Below, piece by piece: positions 17,245-25,758 of a stretch of 64,000 nucleotides of DNA. Source of the stretch: an uncultured Oscillibacter sp. GTDB lineage: Bacteria; Bacillota; Clostridia; Oscillospirales; Oscillospiraceae. Each line of letters begins with the position of its first letter. Positions within the stretch are counted from its first letter, which is position 1. The notes under the pieces were generated by a model. That model searched no databases and was not told the DNA's origin. It saw only the letters and a program-made list of their open reading frames with translations. A program made the translations under genes and the position numbers. The stretch spans positions 62,001 to 126,000 of the forward strand of contig CAJTZK010000009.1 of the NCBI GenBank assembly GCA_910583785.1. Reading direction: 5' to 3'.

Positions 17245-18513
17245 ATGAGGAGGCGGACGCGTATCGCTGGGGTGATGGCCGTACTGCTGGCCCTGCTGAA
17301 CGGCCTGGCGGTTTCGCCGCAGAGCGCCGGATTCTGGGATGATAGCGGGAAGCTCATGGACGACTGGACCTTCCGGGAGCGGAAGCTGTCCGCGGTGGAT
17401 AACGCTTCCCAGGGCCACCGGAGCATGTTCTCCTGGGATACGTATTTCTTCAACTGCGGCGCGTTTCCCGCCCTGTCGAAGATTCTGGCCGCTTACAAAA
17501 TCGACCGGGTATATCAGGACATCCCCCTGGCCTATTTTGAGACGCAGGAGCTTCCGGATATGGTTGGGCGCATGGCCAGCCGGAATATCCAGGTTGCCGC
17601 GCTGGCGGGGGACCGCCGCTGGCCGGAAGAGGGCCTGGACGCGTACAAGGCGTGGATTGACGCCCTGCACGCCTACAACCAGGATCACCCGTCCCTCAGG
17701 ATCCCCGCCGTGGCGCTGGACGTGGAGAGCTATACCTTGAGCTCCTTTAAAGAGGACCCCGCCGCGGGTTTTGCCGCCTACGCCAAGTGCATGGAAGAGG
17801 CGTATCAATATGCCCGCCAGCGGGACCTGCGGGTTATCCAGGTGATTCCCACCAACCTGGACACCATTGACCGGGAGCAGTTTGAATGGTTCCTGGAGCA
17901 CTGCTGCGACGAGATTTCGATTATGAACTACTACAAGGACACGGAGCTGGCCGCCATCTGGAACGAGGTCCTGGCCTGCCGTCAGCGGGGCATCCCGGTG
18001 GAGACGATTTTTGAGACGATGCCCGTCAACAGCTATTACAGCGTGACGAAGGAAAAGACCTATTTCTACAGCGGCGCGCGCTCCCTCGCCAACGCCGTGA
18101 AGGAGATGGAGGAGGCCTACGGTTCTTCCCTGGGCATTGGGTACCACCACTTTGAGACGATGTACCACGTGTACAGTAATTTGTACCTGGCAAGGGTCTA
18201 CCCTTACGCCAAGTCGGAGAAGGACGGGGACCAGAACGGCCAGATCGAAGTGGGCGGGCAGATTAAACTGCGGAGCCCGAGCGGGGCGGTGGTGGACGCG
18301 TGGCTGTCCCCCCCGAATTGGAAGAGCAGCGCGGCGGAGTACTGCTACCTTGCCGTGGGAGCCCAGCTCAACACGAATTATTCCGTTCTTTTGAGCGACG
18401 GGGATTACCGGGTAACCACCACCCGCCCCTTGCGCTTTAAGAAGGAGAACGGGAAGGTGGCTTACTCGGAATCCTTCCACGCGGAGCTGGAGGATTCCAG
18501 CCGGAAAAAATAA
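17245..18513 (+). CDS. Secreted TIM-barrel protein, probable glycan-acting
   Basis: Last operon gene, 422 residues from ATG 17245; ATG 17230, overlapping the synthase gene by 14 bp, is an alternative start. A signal peptide (about 5-26) is followed by a domain alternating strands and helices like a GH18-type barrel (IDRVYQDIPLAYF, IQVAALAGDRRWP, PAVALDVESYTL, LRVIQVIPTNLDT, DEISIMNYYKD, GIPVETIFETM). Acidic residues in LDVES and the YYKD loop are placed like glycosidase catalytic residues, but I cannot name the family. The C-terminal 80 residues are a small beta domain. It most likely processes or binds the exported polymer. Confidence 0.65.
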   Translation: MRRRTRIAGVMAVLLALLNGLAVSPQSAGFWDDSGKLMDDWTFRERKLSAVDNASQGHRSMFSWDTYFFNCGAFPALSKILAAYKIDRVYQDIPLAYFETQELPDMVGRMASRNIQVAALAGDRRWPEEGLDAYKAWIDALHAYNQDHPSLRIPAVALDVESYTLSSFKEDPAAGFAAYAKCMEEAYQYARQRDLRVIQVIPTNLDTIDREQFEWFLEHCCDEISIMNYYKDTELAAIWNEVLACRQRGIPVETIFETMPVNSYYSVTKEKTYFYSGARSLANAVKEMEEAYGSSLGIGYHHFETMYHVYSNLYLARVYPYAKSEKDGDQNGQIEVGGQIKLRSPSGAVVDAWLSPPNWKSSAAEYCYLAVGAQLNTNYSVLLSDGDYRVTTTRPLRFKKENGKVAYSESFHAELEDSSRKK

Positions 18514-18518
18514 AGGAC

Positions 18519-18546
18519 GGAGCGGAAGCCTTTAGGCTTCCGCTCC
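18519..18546. terminator. Shared hairpin between convergent genes
   Basis: Perfect 12-bp stem (18519-18530 with 18535-18546) with loop TTTA, sitting 6 bp after the glycan operon and 17 bp after the convergent zinc-ribbon gene. No strong T-run, so it may be a weak or factor-assisted terminator for both strands. Confidence 0.6.
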
Positions 18547-18562
18547 GGGCCGTGTATCCGGT

Positions 18563-21328
18563 TTACGCCTCCCCGCCTCCGCATTGGGGGCAGCGGTTTC
18601 CCTCCCGCGTGCGGCGGATGATCAGGGCTTTCCAGCCAGTGCCGCAGCGGTGGCATTTCCACCAGGCCTCTTTGTTGGAGTAGGGGAGATAGGCCTCCGG
18701 AGGCTGGCTGTTCCTGCGGGGATCCCAGTCCCGGGCGATATCCGGGTATTCCGTCGCCAGGTTATAGTCCGGGCTGGCTGCCTTTCCCGCGCAGACCGGA
18801 CAGCCGCTCCCCAAGACGGTGCGGCTGCGGACCAGGGCCTGCCAGCTGTGGCCCTTGGCGCATTTCCACCAGACTTTTTTGCTGGACCGGTTCGTGACCA
18901 GCTCCGGGGACAGCCCCGGGTTCTTAGAAGCATCCCACTCGGCGGCGATCTGCGGGCTGAGGGCTTGCAGGGAGTTTTCCGCGCAGACCTGCTTCCCCCT
19001 GCAATAGGGGCAGCTTCCGATGCCGCTGCACCGGACCCTGATATCCATCTGCCAGCTGTGCCCCCGGTCGCACTTCCACCAGACCCGGCGCTTGGTTTTG
19101 ACCGTCACGTCGTGGGGGGCCAGGGGGGCGTTCTTCTCAAAATCCCACTCCCGGGCCAGGCCGGGGTGCAGCGACGCCAGGGAATTTTCGGCGCAGGCCA
19201 GGCGGCCGCTGCAATACGGGCAGCCCTGGGAGCGGACCTCTTTGTCGATACTCCGCTTCCACTCGTGGCCCCGCTCACAGAGCCACCAGACGGATTTCCG
19301 GGAGTTGGGGGCCACATTCTGGGGCGTCAGGTTGCCGTTTTTCCTGGGGTGCCAGCGGCTCGCTGCCTGCGGGTAGTTCGCCTCCAGGCAGTTTCCCGCC
19401 CATACCCGCTTTCCGGCGCAGTAGGGACAGCCACTCCCCGCTGTGCGGCTGCAGATCTGCGCTTCCCACTCGTGGCCCCAGGGGCATTTCCACCAGGCCT
19501 TGCGGTTGGAGCGGGGGAGAAGTTTGGCGGGGTCGAGCCCCGGATTTTTGGTGGGATGCCACTCCGGCATTAGCGCGGGGTAGAGGGCGGCCAGGTTGCG
19601 CTCCTCCGTCGGGCGTTTCCCGGAGCAATAGGGGCAGCCATAGCCAAGCTGGCTGCGGTTGCTGACGCGCTCCCGCCACTCGTGGCCCTTGGCGCACTTC
19701 CACCAGACCGGTTTCCCGGAGGAGCAGGCCACGGCACCGGGAGTCAGCCCGCCGTTTTTCTCATCGTTCCACTCCAAGGCCAAGTCGGGCCTTCTGATGG
19801 CCAGGGCATTCGCGGAGCTGACCCGGTGGCTGGAGCAGTACGGGCAGCGGTATCCTTTTTTGAAGTCGCATACCTTCATGGACCATTCATGGCCCTGTTT
19901 ACAGCGCCACCAGACGGTCTTACTCGATCCCGCCGTTACATCCCAGGGCGTGAGCGTCCCGTTTTTGCTTTCGTGCCACATCTCACGGGACAGCCTGGGG
20001 TAGAGAAATGCCAGGGAATTTTCCCGGCAGACCTTTTTGCCAGAGCAATAGGGACAGTTGTTTCCCCGGTAGCGGTGGGAAACCGAAGCCTGCCACTCGT
20101 GGCCCTTGGCGCATTTCCACCAGACCTTTTTTCCGGAGCTGTATGAGACCATAGCGGGGGTCAGCTGTCCGTTGCGCTCCGTGTGCCATTCGCCAGCCAG
20201 CCGGGGCGCCCTCTGCTCCAGGCTGTTCTGCTTGCGGATGGACATGTACTGGGAGAAAATCGCCGCCCTGTCCCGCTGGATGTCCGGCCGGGCAACCAGG
20301 TGAAGGCCATAGCGCTCATTGAGCCACGTGGTCAGGGAACGGACCAAAGCGTCCAAAAATTGGTAATTCTTGTAGCCTTTCAGCGGGCACCAAAGGATGG
20401 AATCAGTAGCGGAAGGCACGGTACCGGAAGGCGTTTCCTTGATATGCAGGACCGAGATTCCGGCTTCAGCCAGGGCCCGGTCTTTTTTTTCATCCTTTGC
20501 CTGCTGGCCGGGCAGGCCGTGGTAATAGCAGCTGTCGTACTCGATGGCAAGCTTCAGGGAGGGGAGGTAAATGTCCGCCTCTATGCCCTGAATCCGGGTC
20601 CGGTTTTCGGCGTCGCCAAACTGGAGCTTGAGATAGTAATAGACCGCCTGCTCTGGAAAGGAGGTCCCCCGTTCTTTCTGGCAGGCCGGGCAGTTGCTGA
20701 GGCCGGACGAGGTGCGGCAACAAATTCTGGACTGCCATTCCAGGTCCGGATGATACGGGCACTTCCACCAGGCCAGCTTCTCCGATTTGGGGAGGTAATC
20801 CTCCGGAGCCCCCTCGTTTTTTTCGTAGTCCCATTCTGCCTCCACGGCGGGAAACTCCGTGGCCAGATTGTACTCCGGGCTGGCAAGACGATGGCTGCAG
20901 TAGGGGCATGGGGACTGGTGGGTGGTCCTGGAGTTTGGCGTGGCCCGCCAGCTGTGGCCATGGACGCAGCGCCACCAGTAGGCCCGGTTGGTCTTGGGAA
21001 AGACCTGGTCCGGGGAAATGCCGTTCCGCTCCCGGTCAAATTCTGCGGCGATGAGCGGATACTTTGCCTCCAGGCTGTTCACGGAGGGATCCAGGAACCG
21101 CCCGGAACAGTAGGGGCACTCCTGGGATTTGTGGTGAATCCGCCGCCCGGGCGGCTCCGTCCACTTGTGTTCCGGTTTTTTTTCGCAGGTCCAGTGGCAG
21201 TCCTTCTGGGAGCAGAAGCTGATGTCCTCGGGACCAAAGCCGTTGGCGCCGTAGTCCCACTGGCGGAGAGGTGTTTTATGGCCGTTTTGCCTGCACCAAT
21301 CCCCAAAAGATAGTCGTTTTGTATCCAT
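18563..21328 (-). CDS. Multi-zinc-ribbon (DUF4379-type) protein with inserted Vsr-like nuclease domain
   Basis: 921 residues. Eleven repeats of about 65-70 residues each carry the signature WWKC..GHEW...CPYCSGK, two CxxC-like knuckles typical of the probable zinc-ribbon family DUF4379. Three repeats precede and eight follow a non-repeat domain at about 222-335. That domain reads ADIYLPSLKLAIEYDSCYYH (D252, E263, D265) then KDEKKDRALAEAGISVLHIKE, the pattern of Vsr/DUF559-type PD-(D/E)XK nucleases. It is likely a DNA-binding endonuclease with the zinc knuckles as recognition modules. It stands alone with its own AT-rich promoter. A defence or mobile-DNA role is inferred, not shown. Confidence 0.8.
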   Translation of the reverse strand: MDTKRLSFGDWCRQNGHKTPLRQWDYGANGFGPEDISFCSQKDCHWTCEKKPEHKWTEPPGRRIHHKSQECPYCSGRFLDPSVNSLEAKYPLIAAEFDRERNGISPDQVFPKTNRAYWWRCVHGHSWRATPNSRTTHQSPCPYCSHRLASPEYNLATEFPAVEAEWDYEKNEGAPEDYLPKSEKLAWWKCPYHPDLEWQSRICCRTSSGLSNCPACQKERGTSFPEQAVYYYLKLQFGDAENRTRIQGIEADIYLPSLKLAIEYDSCYYHGLPGQQAKDEKKDRALAEAGISVLHIKETPSGTVPSATDSILWCPLKGYKNYQFLDALVRSLTTWLNERYGLHLVARPDIQRDRAAIFSQYMSIRKQNSLEQRAPRLAGEWHTERNGQLTPAMVSYSSGKKVWWKCAKGHEWQASVSHRYRGNNCPYCSGKKVCRENSLAFLYPRLSREMWHESKNGTLTPWDVTAGSSKTVWWRCKQGHEWSMKVCDFKKGYRCPYCSSHRVSSANALAIRRPDLALEWNDEKNGGLTPGAVACSSGKPVWWKCAKGHEWRERVSNRSQLGYGCPYCSGKRPTEERNLAALYPALMPEWHPTKNPGLDPAKLLPRSNRKAWWKCPWGHEWEAQICSRTAGSGCPYCAGKRVWAGNCLEANYPQAASRWHPRKNGNLTPQNVAPNSRKSVWWLCERGHEWKRSIDKEVRSQGCPYCSGRLACAENSLASLHPGLAREWDFEKNAPLAPHDVTVKTKRRVWWKCDRGHSWQMDIRVRCSGIGSCPYCRGKQVCAENSLQALSPQIAAEWDASKNPGLSPELVTNRSSKKVWWKCAKGHSWQALVRSRTVLGSGCPVCAGKAASPDYNLATEYPDIARDWDPRRNSQPPEAYLPYSNKEAWWKCHRCGTGWKALIIRRTREGNRCPQCGGGEA

Positions 21329-21400
21329 ATTATCCCCCTTTTCTGGAAGCCTCGTTTTAGGGCTTCCTTTTAAATTTCACTCCATATCGTTTATATAATT

Positions 21401-21429
21401 ATTTTAATTATAACAGCTCATTTTATCAA
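21401..21429 (-). promoter_or_regulatory. Promoter of the zinc-ribbon nuclease gene
   Basis: On the minus strand TTGATA (21429-21424), 17-bp spacer, TAAAAT (21406-21401), within a strongly AT-rich patch. Start of the gene is at 21328. Confidence 0.65.
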
Positions 21430-21526
21430 TAAAAAAATTTAAGTGGAGAGAGAATGAAGGAGAAATTGGCGGGCCTGGCGGGAATGAGGGTGCTGGAAAA
21501 GCCCGCCGGGCCGTCATCCGCGGCGC

Positions 21527-21563
21527 AAAAAAACCCCTTGGACCCCATCAAGGGTCCAAGGGG
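21527..21563 (-). terminator. Rho-independent terminator of the BlaI/BlaR1-like operon
   Basis: Perfect 12-bp stem (21563-21552 with 21545-21534) followed on the minus strand by seven T residues (21533-21527). It lies 38 bp beyond the stop of the metalloprotease gene. Confidence 0.9.
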
Positions 21564-21600
21564 AATCTGCCTTCCCGGGAGGGAGCGCCGCCGCGGCCGC

Positions 21601-24600
21601 TTAGGCGGCGTCCTCCAGCCGCCTCGCCTCGTAGGCGGAGACAATCCGGTCCCGCACGGCGGATTGTTCCGCGTCCAGGGTCTCCGGGGGCAGGGCCTTT
21701 GCCTGTTCTATCGCGCCGGGGAACAGGTCCTCGTCCCGGTAGATGGTCCCGGCCAGAAGGTCCTCCAAGGTCTCCCGGTCCTCCCGCTCCGCCAGGGCGG
21801 ACAGCACGGCGGCGGGGTCCGCCAGGAACCGCTGGTGCAATTCCGTCACCGCGCTCTCGGTAAACGCCCCGTCGGATTTACTGAGAAACTCCAGAAGCTC
21901 GCGCAGGGGCAGCCCGGGAATCTGCTCCTCTTCCGGCAGCCAGCGGTTTTGGTCAAACGAACGCACGAAGTCTTTCAGCTTCTCCCACGCGGCCCGGCCT
22001 CCGGCGGTGAGCTCTCCGGCCCGGTAGCCGCCATCCAGCTCCCGGACGAAATTCTCATAGTACGTCTTGCCGCTGCCGCCTCCATTGGACAAGTACCCCG
22101 CCAGGAACAGCAGGACTTCATTCCGTTCCTTCCCGGCCCTCTCCGCCAAGTTGTTGAGGAACCAGGCGGACTGGGGCCACATGATTTTCGCCAGGGTCTC
22201 GCCGTCCAGGTCCGTCAGCTCCAAAAGTCCCTGTTCCATCAGGGTGTTGACCATATCCGACAAGAACAGCTCCGTGCCGGGGGAGCAGTCGTTTTCCATT
22301 TTGGAAAACAGGTAGGTCCGGTTTCCTCCCTCGTCCAGCTGGAAATACAGGTAGTCGCATCCGGGGTAGCCGATCATGCACCAGCCGTCCTCCCCCAGGT
22401 AGGACCCGCCCGCCAGCATCACCTGGTCCGGGGTGGTGGTGTGGGTCTCATAGCTGACGTTCCATATTTCCACCCGGAAATTCCCCGCCGCCTCATAGTA
22501 GGGCCCGCTGAGGCCAGTGACCCGCCAGTCGTCCCAGACGGCGTTTCCGGGGCCGAAGTTTTCCTCGTTATAGTTCCCGGAGCCGTCGTTGCCATAGCCC
22601 TCCGCCGCCCGGGCCTCAAACTGCCCCTGGACAAAGTCCCGGGCCGCCGCCAGCACGTCCGCCGGGAGGGTTTCCAGGCCGTTGGCAATGTGGTCCGTGT
22701 AGCCGCTTTCCTGTTTATAAAGCCGCAGGTTCTCCCCGTCGAAGAACAGGGTTCGGAAGGCGCTGGCGGTCCTATCCGCGGAACCGGGAACGGGCACCTG
22801 GGCGGAGAGGAAGAGGGAGCGGCTGTCCGCGTTCCAGAAACCGTACTCCGTGTACCCCGCCTCGGGCCACGCCGATTGGACCAGGGCCCCGACGTCCGCC
22901 TCATAGATCTGCCCGTCCCGCAGGAAGAAGAGCCGCGGGCTCTCCCCATCAGAGGCCGCCAGCTCGTCCACGCCGTCTCCGTCCAGGTCCATTGCCTGCA
23001 CGTCACCCTTGGCCCGGAGGAGCAGGGAGGGCGTACCGTCGCCGGAGAAGGTGTAATAGTCGTTGATCTGGCCGAAGGAGTGTTCGGCCAGCTGGCCGTA
23101 GTAGGAAATCCGCAGGCCGGATTGGCCGAACAGGTTTGTAAAGGGCTCCACGCCGCCCTCGTCTGCCGTCCACCCGGCGGAGTCCTTCCCGGGCACGGTT
23201 AAAAAGCAGTCCCGCTCTGTGGCGGAAACCGCCACGGCGGCATAGAGGTCGCCGTCTCCGGAGCGGCAGACCTCTATATAAAAGCCGTCGTCCCTGTCCT
23301 CATAGGGTTCAAAGCGTGTGGTGTACAGCGTTTCCGCCGTGCCGCCGCGCCGCTCCACCTGGAGCTCCGGGGCCCGATAGGGCTCCACGCCGTCCAGGGG
23401 GATGACCCGCTCCGGTTCCCAGGCTGGGTAGGCCGTGGGAATGACGGGCGGGTCGCCGTTCCGGACCCAGTTGCTTAAGAAGCGGTAGCCGCCGTCCCTT
23501 TGCGGCTCAAGCGTCACACAGGCAGGGCCGGAGGAGACCATGTTCATCTCGCCGTTCCCGCTGCTGAGCCCGGGAAAGCCGCTGCCCTCGTAGTACAGGA
23601 GAACCTTGCCGTCCTTCCATTTTCCAGAGATGAAGGTGACTTCGCCGGGATAGTTCGTGTCGCCGTGGAAGTCATAGTAGGCGTCGTATTCCTCCAAATA
23701 GGTGAACCGGTCCAAACACCACCGGTCCGTCTCGTCAAGGGTGAGGCCCAGGTACTTCCGCAAGACCGCGTCCATCTCAGAGGCAGGACATTTCACAAGG
23801 TCCACCATGGGGTCCTCGCCGCCATAGTCCGCCTCCGCCACGGCTTGGCGCTCCTCCTCCGTCACCTCCATGGGCTCTCCCGTGCCGTTGTAGAAGAGCT
23901 GGAAAAGGTCGATTTGTTGATAATCCTTCGGGGCCTCCACGGCCAGGAAGAGGAACTGGTTCATCATGTTGAAGCCGTCGCCGTTGAATACTTCGGTATT
24001 GAACCGCTCCAGCTCCTCCGCCGTCAGGGGCCCGTCCTCCGGCGTCTCCAGGGTCTCGGATTTGGCGAAGGAACAGGCGCAGACCAGAAGGGCTAAGGCC
24101 GCGGACAGCACCGCCGCCCACAGCCAGCGCTTCGGGGCCCGGGCAATGCGCCTCACCCGCTCCCGGAGGCTCCGCTTGTCCCCCGTCATGGTGGTGGCGC
24201 AGCGGAGCAGGTCCCCGGGCTGCGCCTTGACGGTGACCAGGGCCAGCAGAGTGGAGCCATAGGCCTGCCGCTCCCCGTCCCCCAGGACCTTCAGTGCTCC
24301 CTCATCACAGGCCAGCTCCGCGTCCCGGCGGCTGAGGACCGCCGCCAGCCACGCCAGGGGGTTCCACCAGTGGACCGCCAGGGCCGCGCACCGGAGCAGG
24401 GACCAAATGTGGTCGCCCTGGCGGTAGTGGGTGGCCTCGTGGGTGAGCACATGGCGGAGCATTCCCGGGTCCGCCGCCGTTTCCGGGGTGACGTACACCG
24501 CCGGGCGGAAGACGCCGGACAGGCAGGGGGAGGGCAGACCTGCCAGGGTATAGACCGGCAGGGGGCACTCCGCCGCCAGCGGAACCCGGAGCCGCCGCAG

Positions 24601-25038
24601 CCGCCGGGCAAAGCTCAGGTTGGAGAGCAGGAACGCCGCCGCCATCGCCGCCGACCCCGCCAGCCAAATTCCGCCCAGCAGAGCCCGGGGATTCAGCGGC
24701 CGCCGGGCCGCCGGAGCGGCGGCTTCCTCCCCGGCGGGGGCGGGGAGGGCCTGGATGGCCTGCCCTGCCGCGTCCCCTTGGGCAGAGTCGATTTTTTCCA
24801 CCGGGGTTTGGGGCCCCCTGGGAAGCGTTTGAATCACGGAAAGCTCCGGGAGCACCCGGGGCGCTTCCACAGGGGCGGTGAAGAACTGTCCGGGCACCAA
24901 AAGCCGGGCCAGGACCACCGCCCAAAGGGCATAGCGCAGCCGGGCGCTGATCCGCCGCCCGAACGCCGCCCGCAGGAGGAGTACCGCAAGGATCAAAAGG
25001 GAAGCCGTCCGTATCCAGTTCCACAAAAAGATGTTCAT
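21601..25038 (-). CDS. BlaR1/MecR1-like M56 metalloprotease with very large extracellular part
   Basis: 1145-residue sensor protease. N-terminal membrane helices alternate with a cytosolic M56 peptidase domain: zinc motif HEATH (H200, E201, H204) and the RRDAELACDE segment carrying the third ligand. A last helix at about 304-322 leads into roughly 820 extracellular residues, far longer than the penicillin-binding sensor of BlaR1, and I see no SxxK/SxN/KTG set there. A DLDGDGVDEL motif (684-693) resembles a calcium-binding FG-GAP/VCBS blade. In the family, ligand binding outside activates the protease, which inactivates the BlaI partner encoded just upstream (4-bp overlap). No beta-lactamase is nearby; the signal sensed is unknown. 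Confidence 0.8.
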   Translation of the reverse strand: MNIFLWNWIRTASLLILAVLLLRAAFGRRISARLRYALWAVVLARLLVPGQFFTAPVEAPRVLPELSVIQTLPRGPQTPVEKIDSAQGDAAGQAIQALPAPAGEEAAAPAARRPLNPRALLGGIWLAGSAAMAAAFLLSNLSFARRLRRLRVPLAAECPLPVYTLAGLPSPCLSGVFRPAVYVTPETAADPGMLRHVLTHEATHYRQGDHIWSLLRCAALAVHWWNPLAWLAAVLSRRDAELACDEGALKVLGDGERQAYGSTLLALVTVKAQPGDLLRCATTMTGDKRSLRERVRRIARAPKRWLWAAVLSAALALLVCACSFAKSETLETPEDGPLTAEELERFNTEVFNGDGFNMMNQFLFLAVEAPKDYQQIDLFQLFYNGTGEPMEVTEEERQAVAEADYGGEDPMVDLVKCPASEMDAVLRKYLGLTLDETDRWCLDRFTYLEEYDAYYDFHGDTNYPGEVTFISGKWKDGKVLLYYEGSGFPGLSSGNGEMNMVSSGPACVTLEPQRDGGYRFLSNWVRNGDPPVIPTAYPAWEPERVIPLDGVEPYRAPELQVERRGGTAETLYTTRFEPYEDRDDGFYIEVCRSGDGDLYAAVAVSATERDCFLTVPGKDSAGWTADEGGVEPFTNLFGQSGLRISYYGQLAEHSFGQINDYYTFSGDGTPSLLLRAKGDVQAMDLDGDGVDELAASDGESPRLFFLRDGQIYEADVGALVQSAWPEAGYTEYGFWNADSRSLFLSAQVPVPGSADRTASAFRTLFFDGENLRLYKQESGYTDHIANGLETLPADVLAAARDFVQGQFEARAAEGYGNDGSGNYNEENFGPGNAVWDDWRVTGLSGPYYEAAGNFRVEIWNVSYETHTTTPDQVMLAGGSYLGEDGWCMIGYPGCDYLYFQLDEGGNRTYLFSKMENDCSPGTELFLSDMVNTLMEQGLLELTDLDGETLAKIMWPQSAWFLNNLAERAGKERNEVLLFLAGYLSNGGGSGKTYYENFVRELDGGYRAGELTAGGRAAWEKLKDFVRSFDQNRWLPEEEQIPGLPLRELLEFLSKSDGAFTESAVTELHQRFLADPAAVLSALAEREDRETLEDLLAGTIYRDEDLFPGAIEQAKALPPETLDAEQSAVRDRIVSAYEARRLEDAA

Positions 25039-25418
25039 TGCCCGCCGCCTTTCTCCGCCTGGTCCAGAATCGCCCGCAGCTCCGTGATTTCCTCCTGGGA
25101 CAATTCCTGCCTCTGGGCCATGGCGCTCATCATCATTCCCACGCTGCCCCGGTAGACCCGGTCCAGGAAGCTATGCGTCTCGGCAACCTCCGCCTGTTCC
25201 CGGTCCACAAGGGGGGAGTAGGCCTTTCCGCGCCCCATAGGCTCACAGCGGACCAGGCATTTGTCCTCCATGCGGTGAAGGGTGGTAATGGTAGTACTCC
25301 GCCGCCAGCCCACCGTCTCTTCCAGTTCCTTTACGATCTGCATAACGGTCCGGGGGCTCCGCTCCCACAGGCAGTTCAGGACATTCCACTCGCTGGTGGC
25401 CAGTTTAATGTGGTCCAT
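25035..25418 (-). CDS. BlaI/MecI/CopY-family repressor
   Basis: 127-residue winged-helix repressor (LATSEWNVLNCLWERSPRTVMQIV, then WRRSTTITTLHRMEDKCLV as recognition helix region) with a C-terminal dimerisation helix. ATG 25418 is chosen because GGAGG lies 8 bp upstream and family length fits. The in-frame ATG at 25460 lies upstream of the RBS and inside the -10/operator region, so it is rejected. In the family the dimer blocks its own promoter until cleaved through the paired BlaR1-like protease. Its gene overlaps that partner by 4 bp. Confidence 0.9.
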   Translation of the reverse strand: MDHIKLATSEWNVLNCLWERSPRTVMQIVKELEETVGWRRSTTITTLHRMEDKCLVRCEPMGRGKAYSPLVDREQAEVAETHSFLDRVYRGSVGMMMSAMAQRQELSQEEITELRAILDQAEKGGGQ

Positions 25419-25431
25419 GCTCCGTGCCTCC

Positions 25432-25450
25432 ATGTCTACGTTGTAGACAT
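25432..25450. promoter_or_regulatory. BlaI-type operator
   Basis: Perfect 8-bp inverted repeat ATGTCTAC-gtt-GTAGACAT around the transcription start. A second GTCTAC half-site with ATGTC beside it (25467-25477) overlaps the -35 box, so the repressor would cover the promoter at two places. Confidence 0.85.
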
Positions 25451-25479
25451 ATTTTAGCATAAGGAGTCTACAATGTCAA
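25451..25479 (-). promoter_or_regulatory. Promoter of the repressor/protease operon
   Basis: On the minus strand TTGACA (25479-25474), 17-bp spacer, TAAAAT (25456-25451). Flanked and overlapped by the operator sites. Confidence 0.85.
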
Positions 25480-25582
25480 CAAAATAAAACCGCGGGGAAC
25501 GGGGCCTTGTAAATACGGCGGGAGCGGGCATACCTTGGATTTAAGACCGCCTGGCTCTGCTTTGAGAGTAAGAAGTTGAGAA

Positions 25583-25614
25583 CCCCTGAAGGCCGTCATG
25601 GGCGGCCTCCAGGG
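25583..25614. terminator. Relic terminator hairpin duplicated from the oxidoreductase locus
   Basis: Imperfect stem CCCCTGAAGGCCG...CGGCCTCCAGGGG, homologous to the intact terminator at 62959-62994, and followed by CTTTGGA as in that copy. The minus-strand T-run of the parent is lost. Confidence 0.7.
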
Positions 25615-25649
25615 GCTTTGGATAGTATATATAGTAGATAAGCAAAACG

Positions 25650-25758
25650 TATACGGTCCGCAGCGTTTGAGAAGCTTCTCCCAGTTACAGCTAACTTCCT
25701 TCTAGGTCTCCTTAATCATCCAATTGCTGCCAAGTTTGAGCATAGGGGCGAGGTGGCC
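25650..25758 (-). pseudogene. Decayed 3' end of a 2-ketoacid:ferredoxin oxidoreductase beta gene
   Basis: Read on the minus strand this gives GHLAPMLKLGSNWMIKET-stop-KEVSCNWEKLLKRC, plainly related to the C-terminus of the intact beta subunit at 63033 (GRFAHMFKPGNEWMIEEAQK, then EVDRNWEELLKLC). A CAG-to-TAG change breaks the frame and the original stop is lost. Similarity continues through the terminator region to 25583. Upstream of 25758 no further similarity is visible, so only about 35 codons survive. Confidence 0.8.

Noticed and set aside
25035..25460. Upstream ATG at 25460 as start of the BlaI-type repressor
   Set aside because: It would place the operator and the RBS inside the coding region and upstream of any possible leader; ATG 25418 has GGAGG at the right distance.
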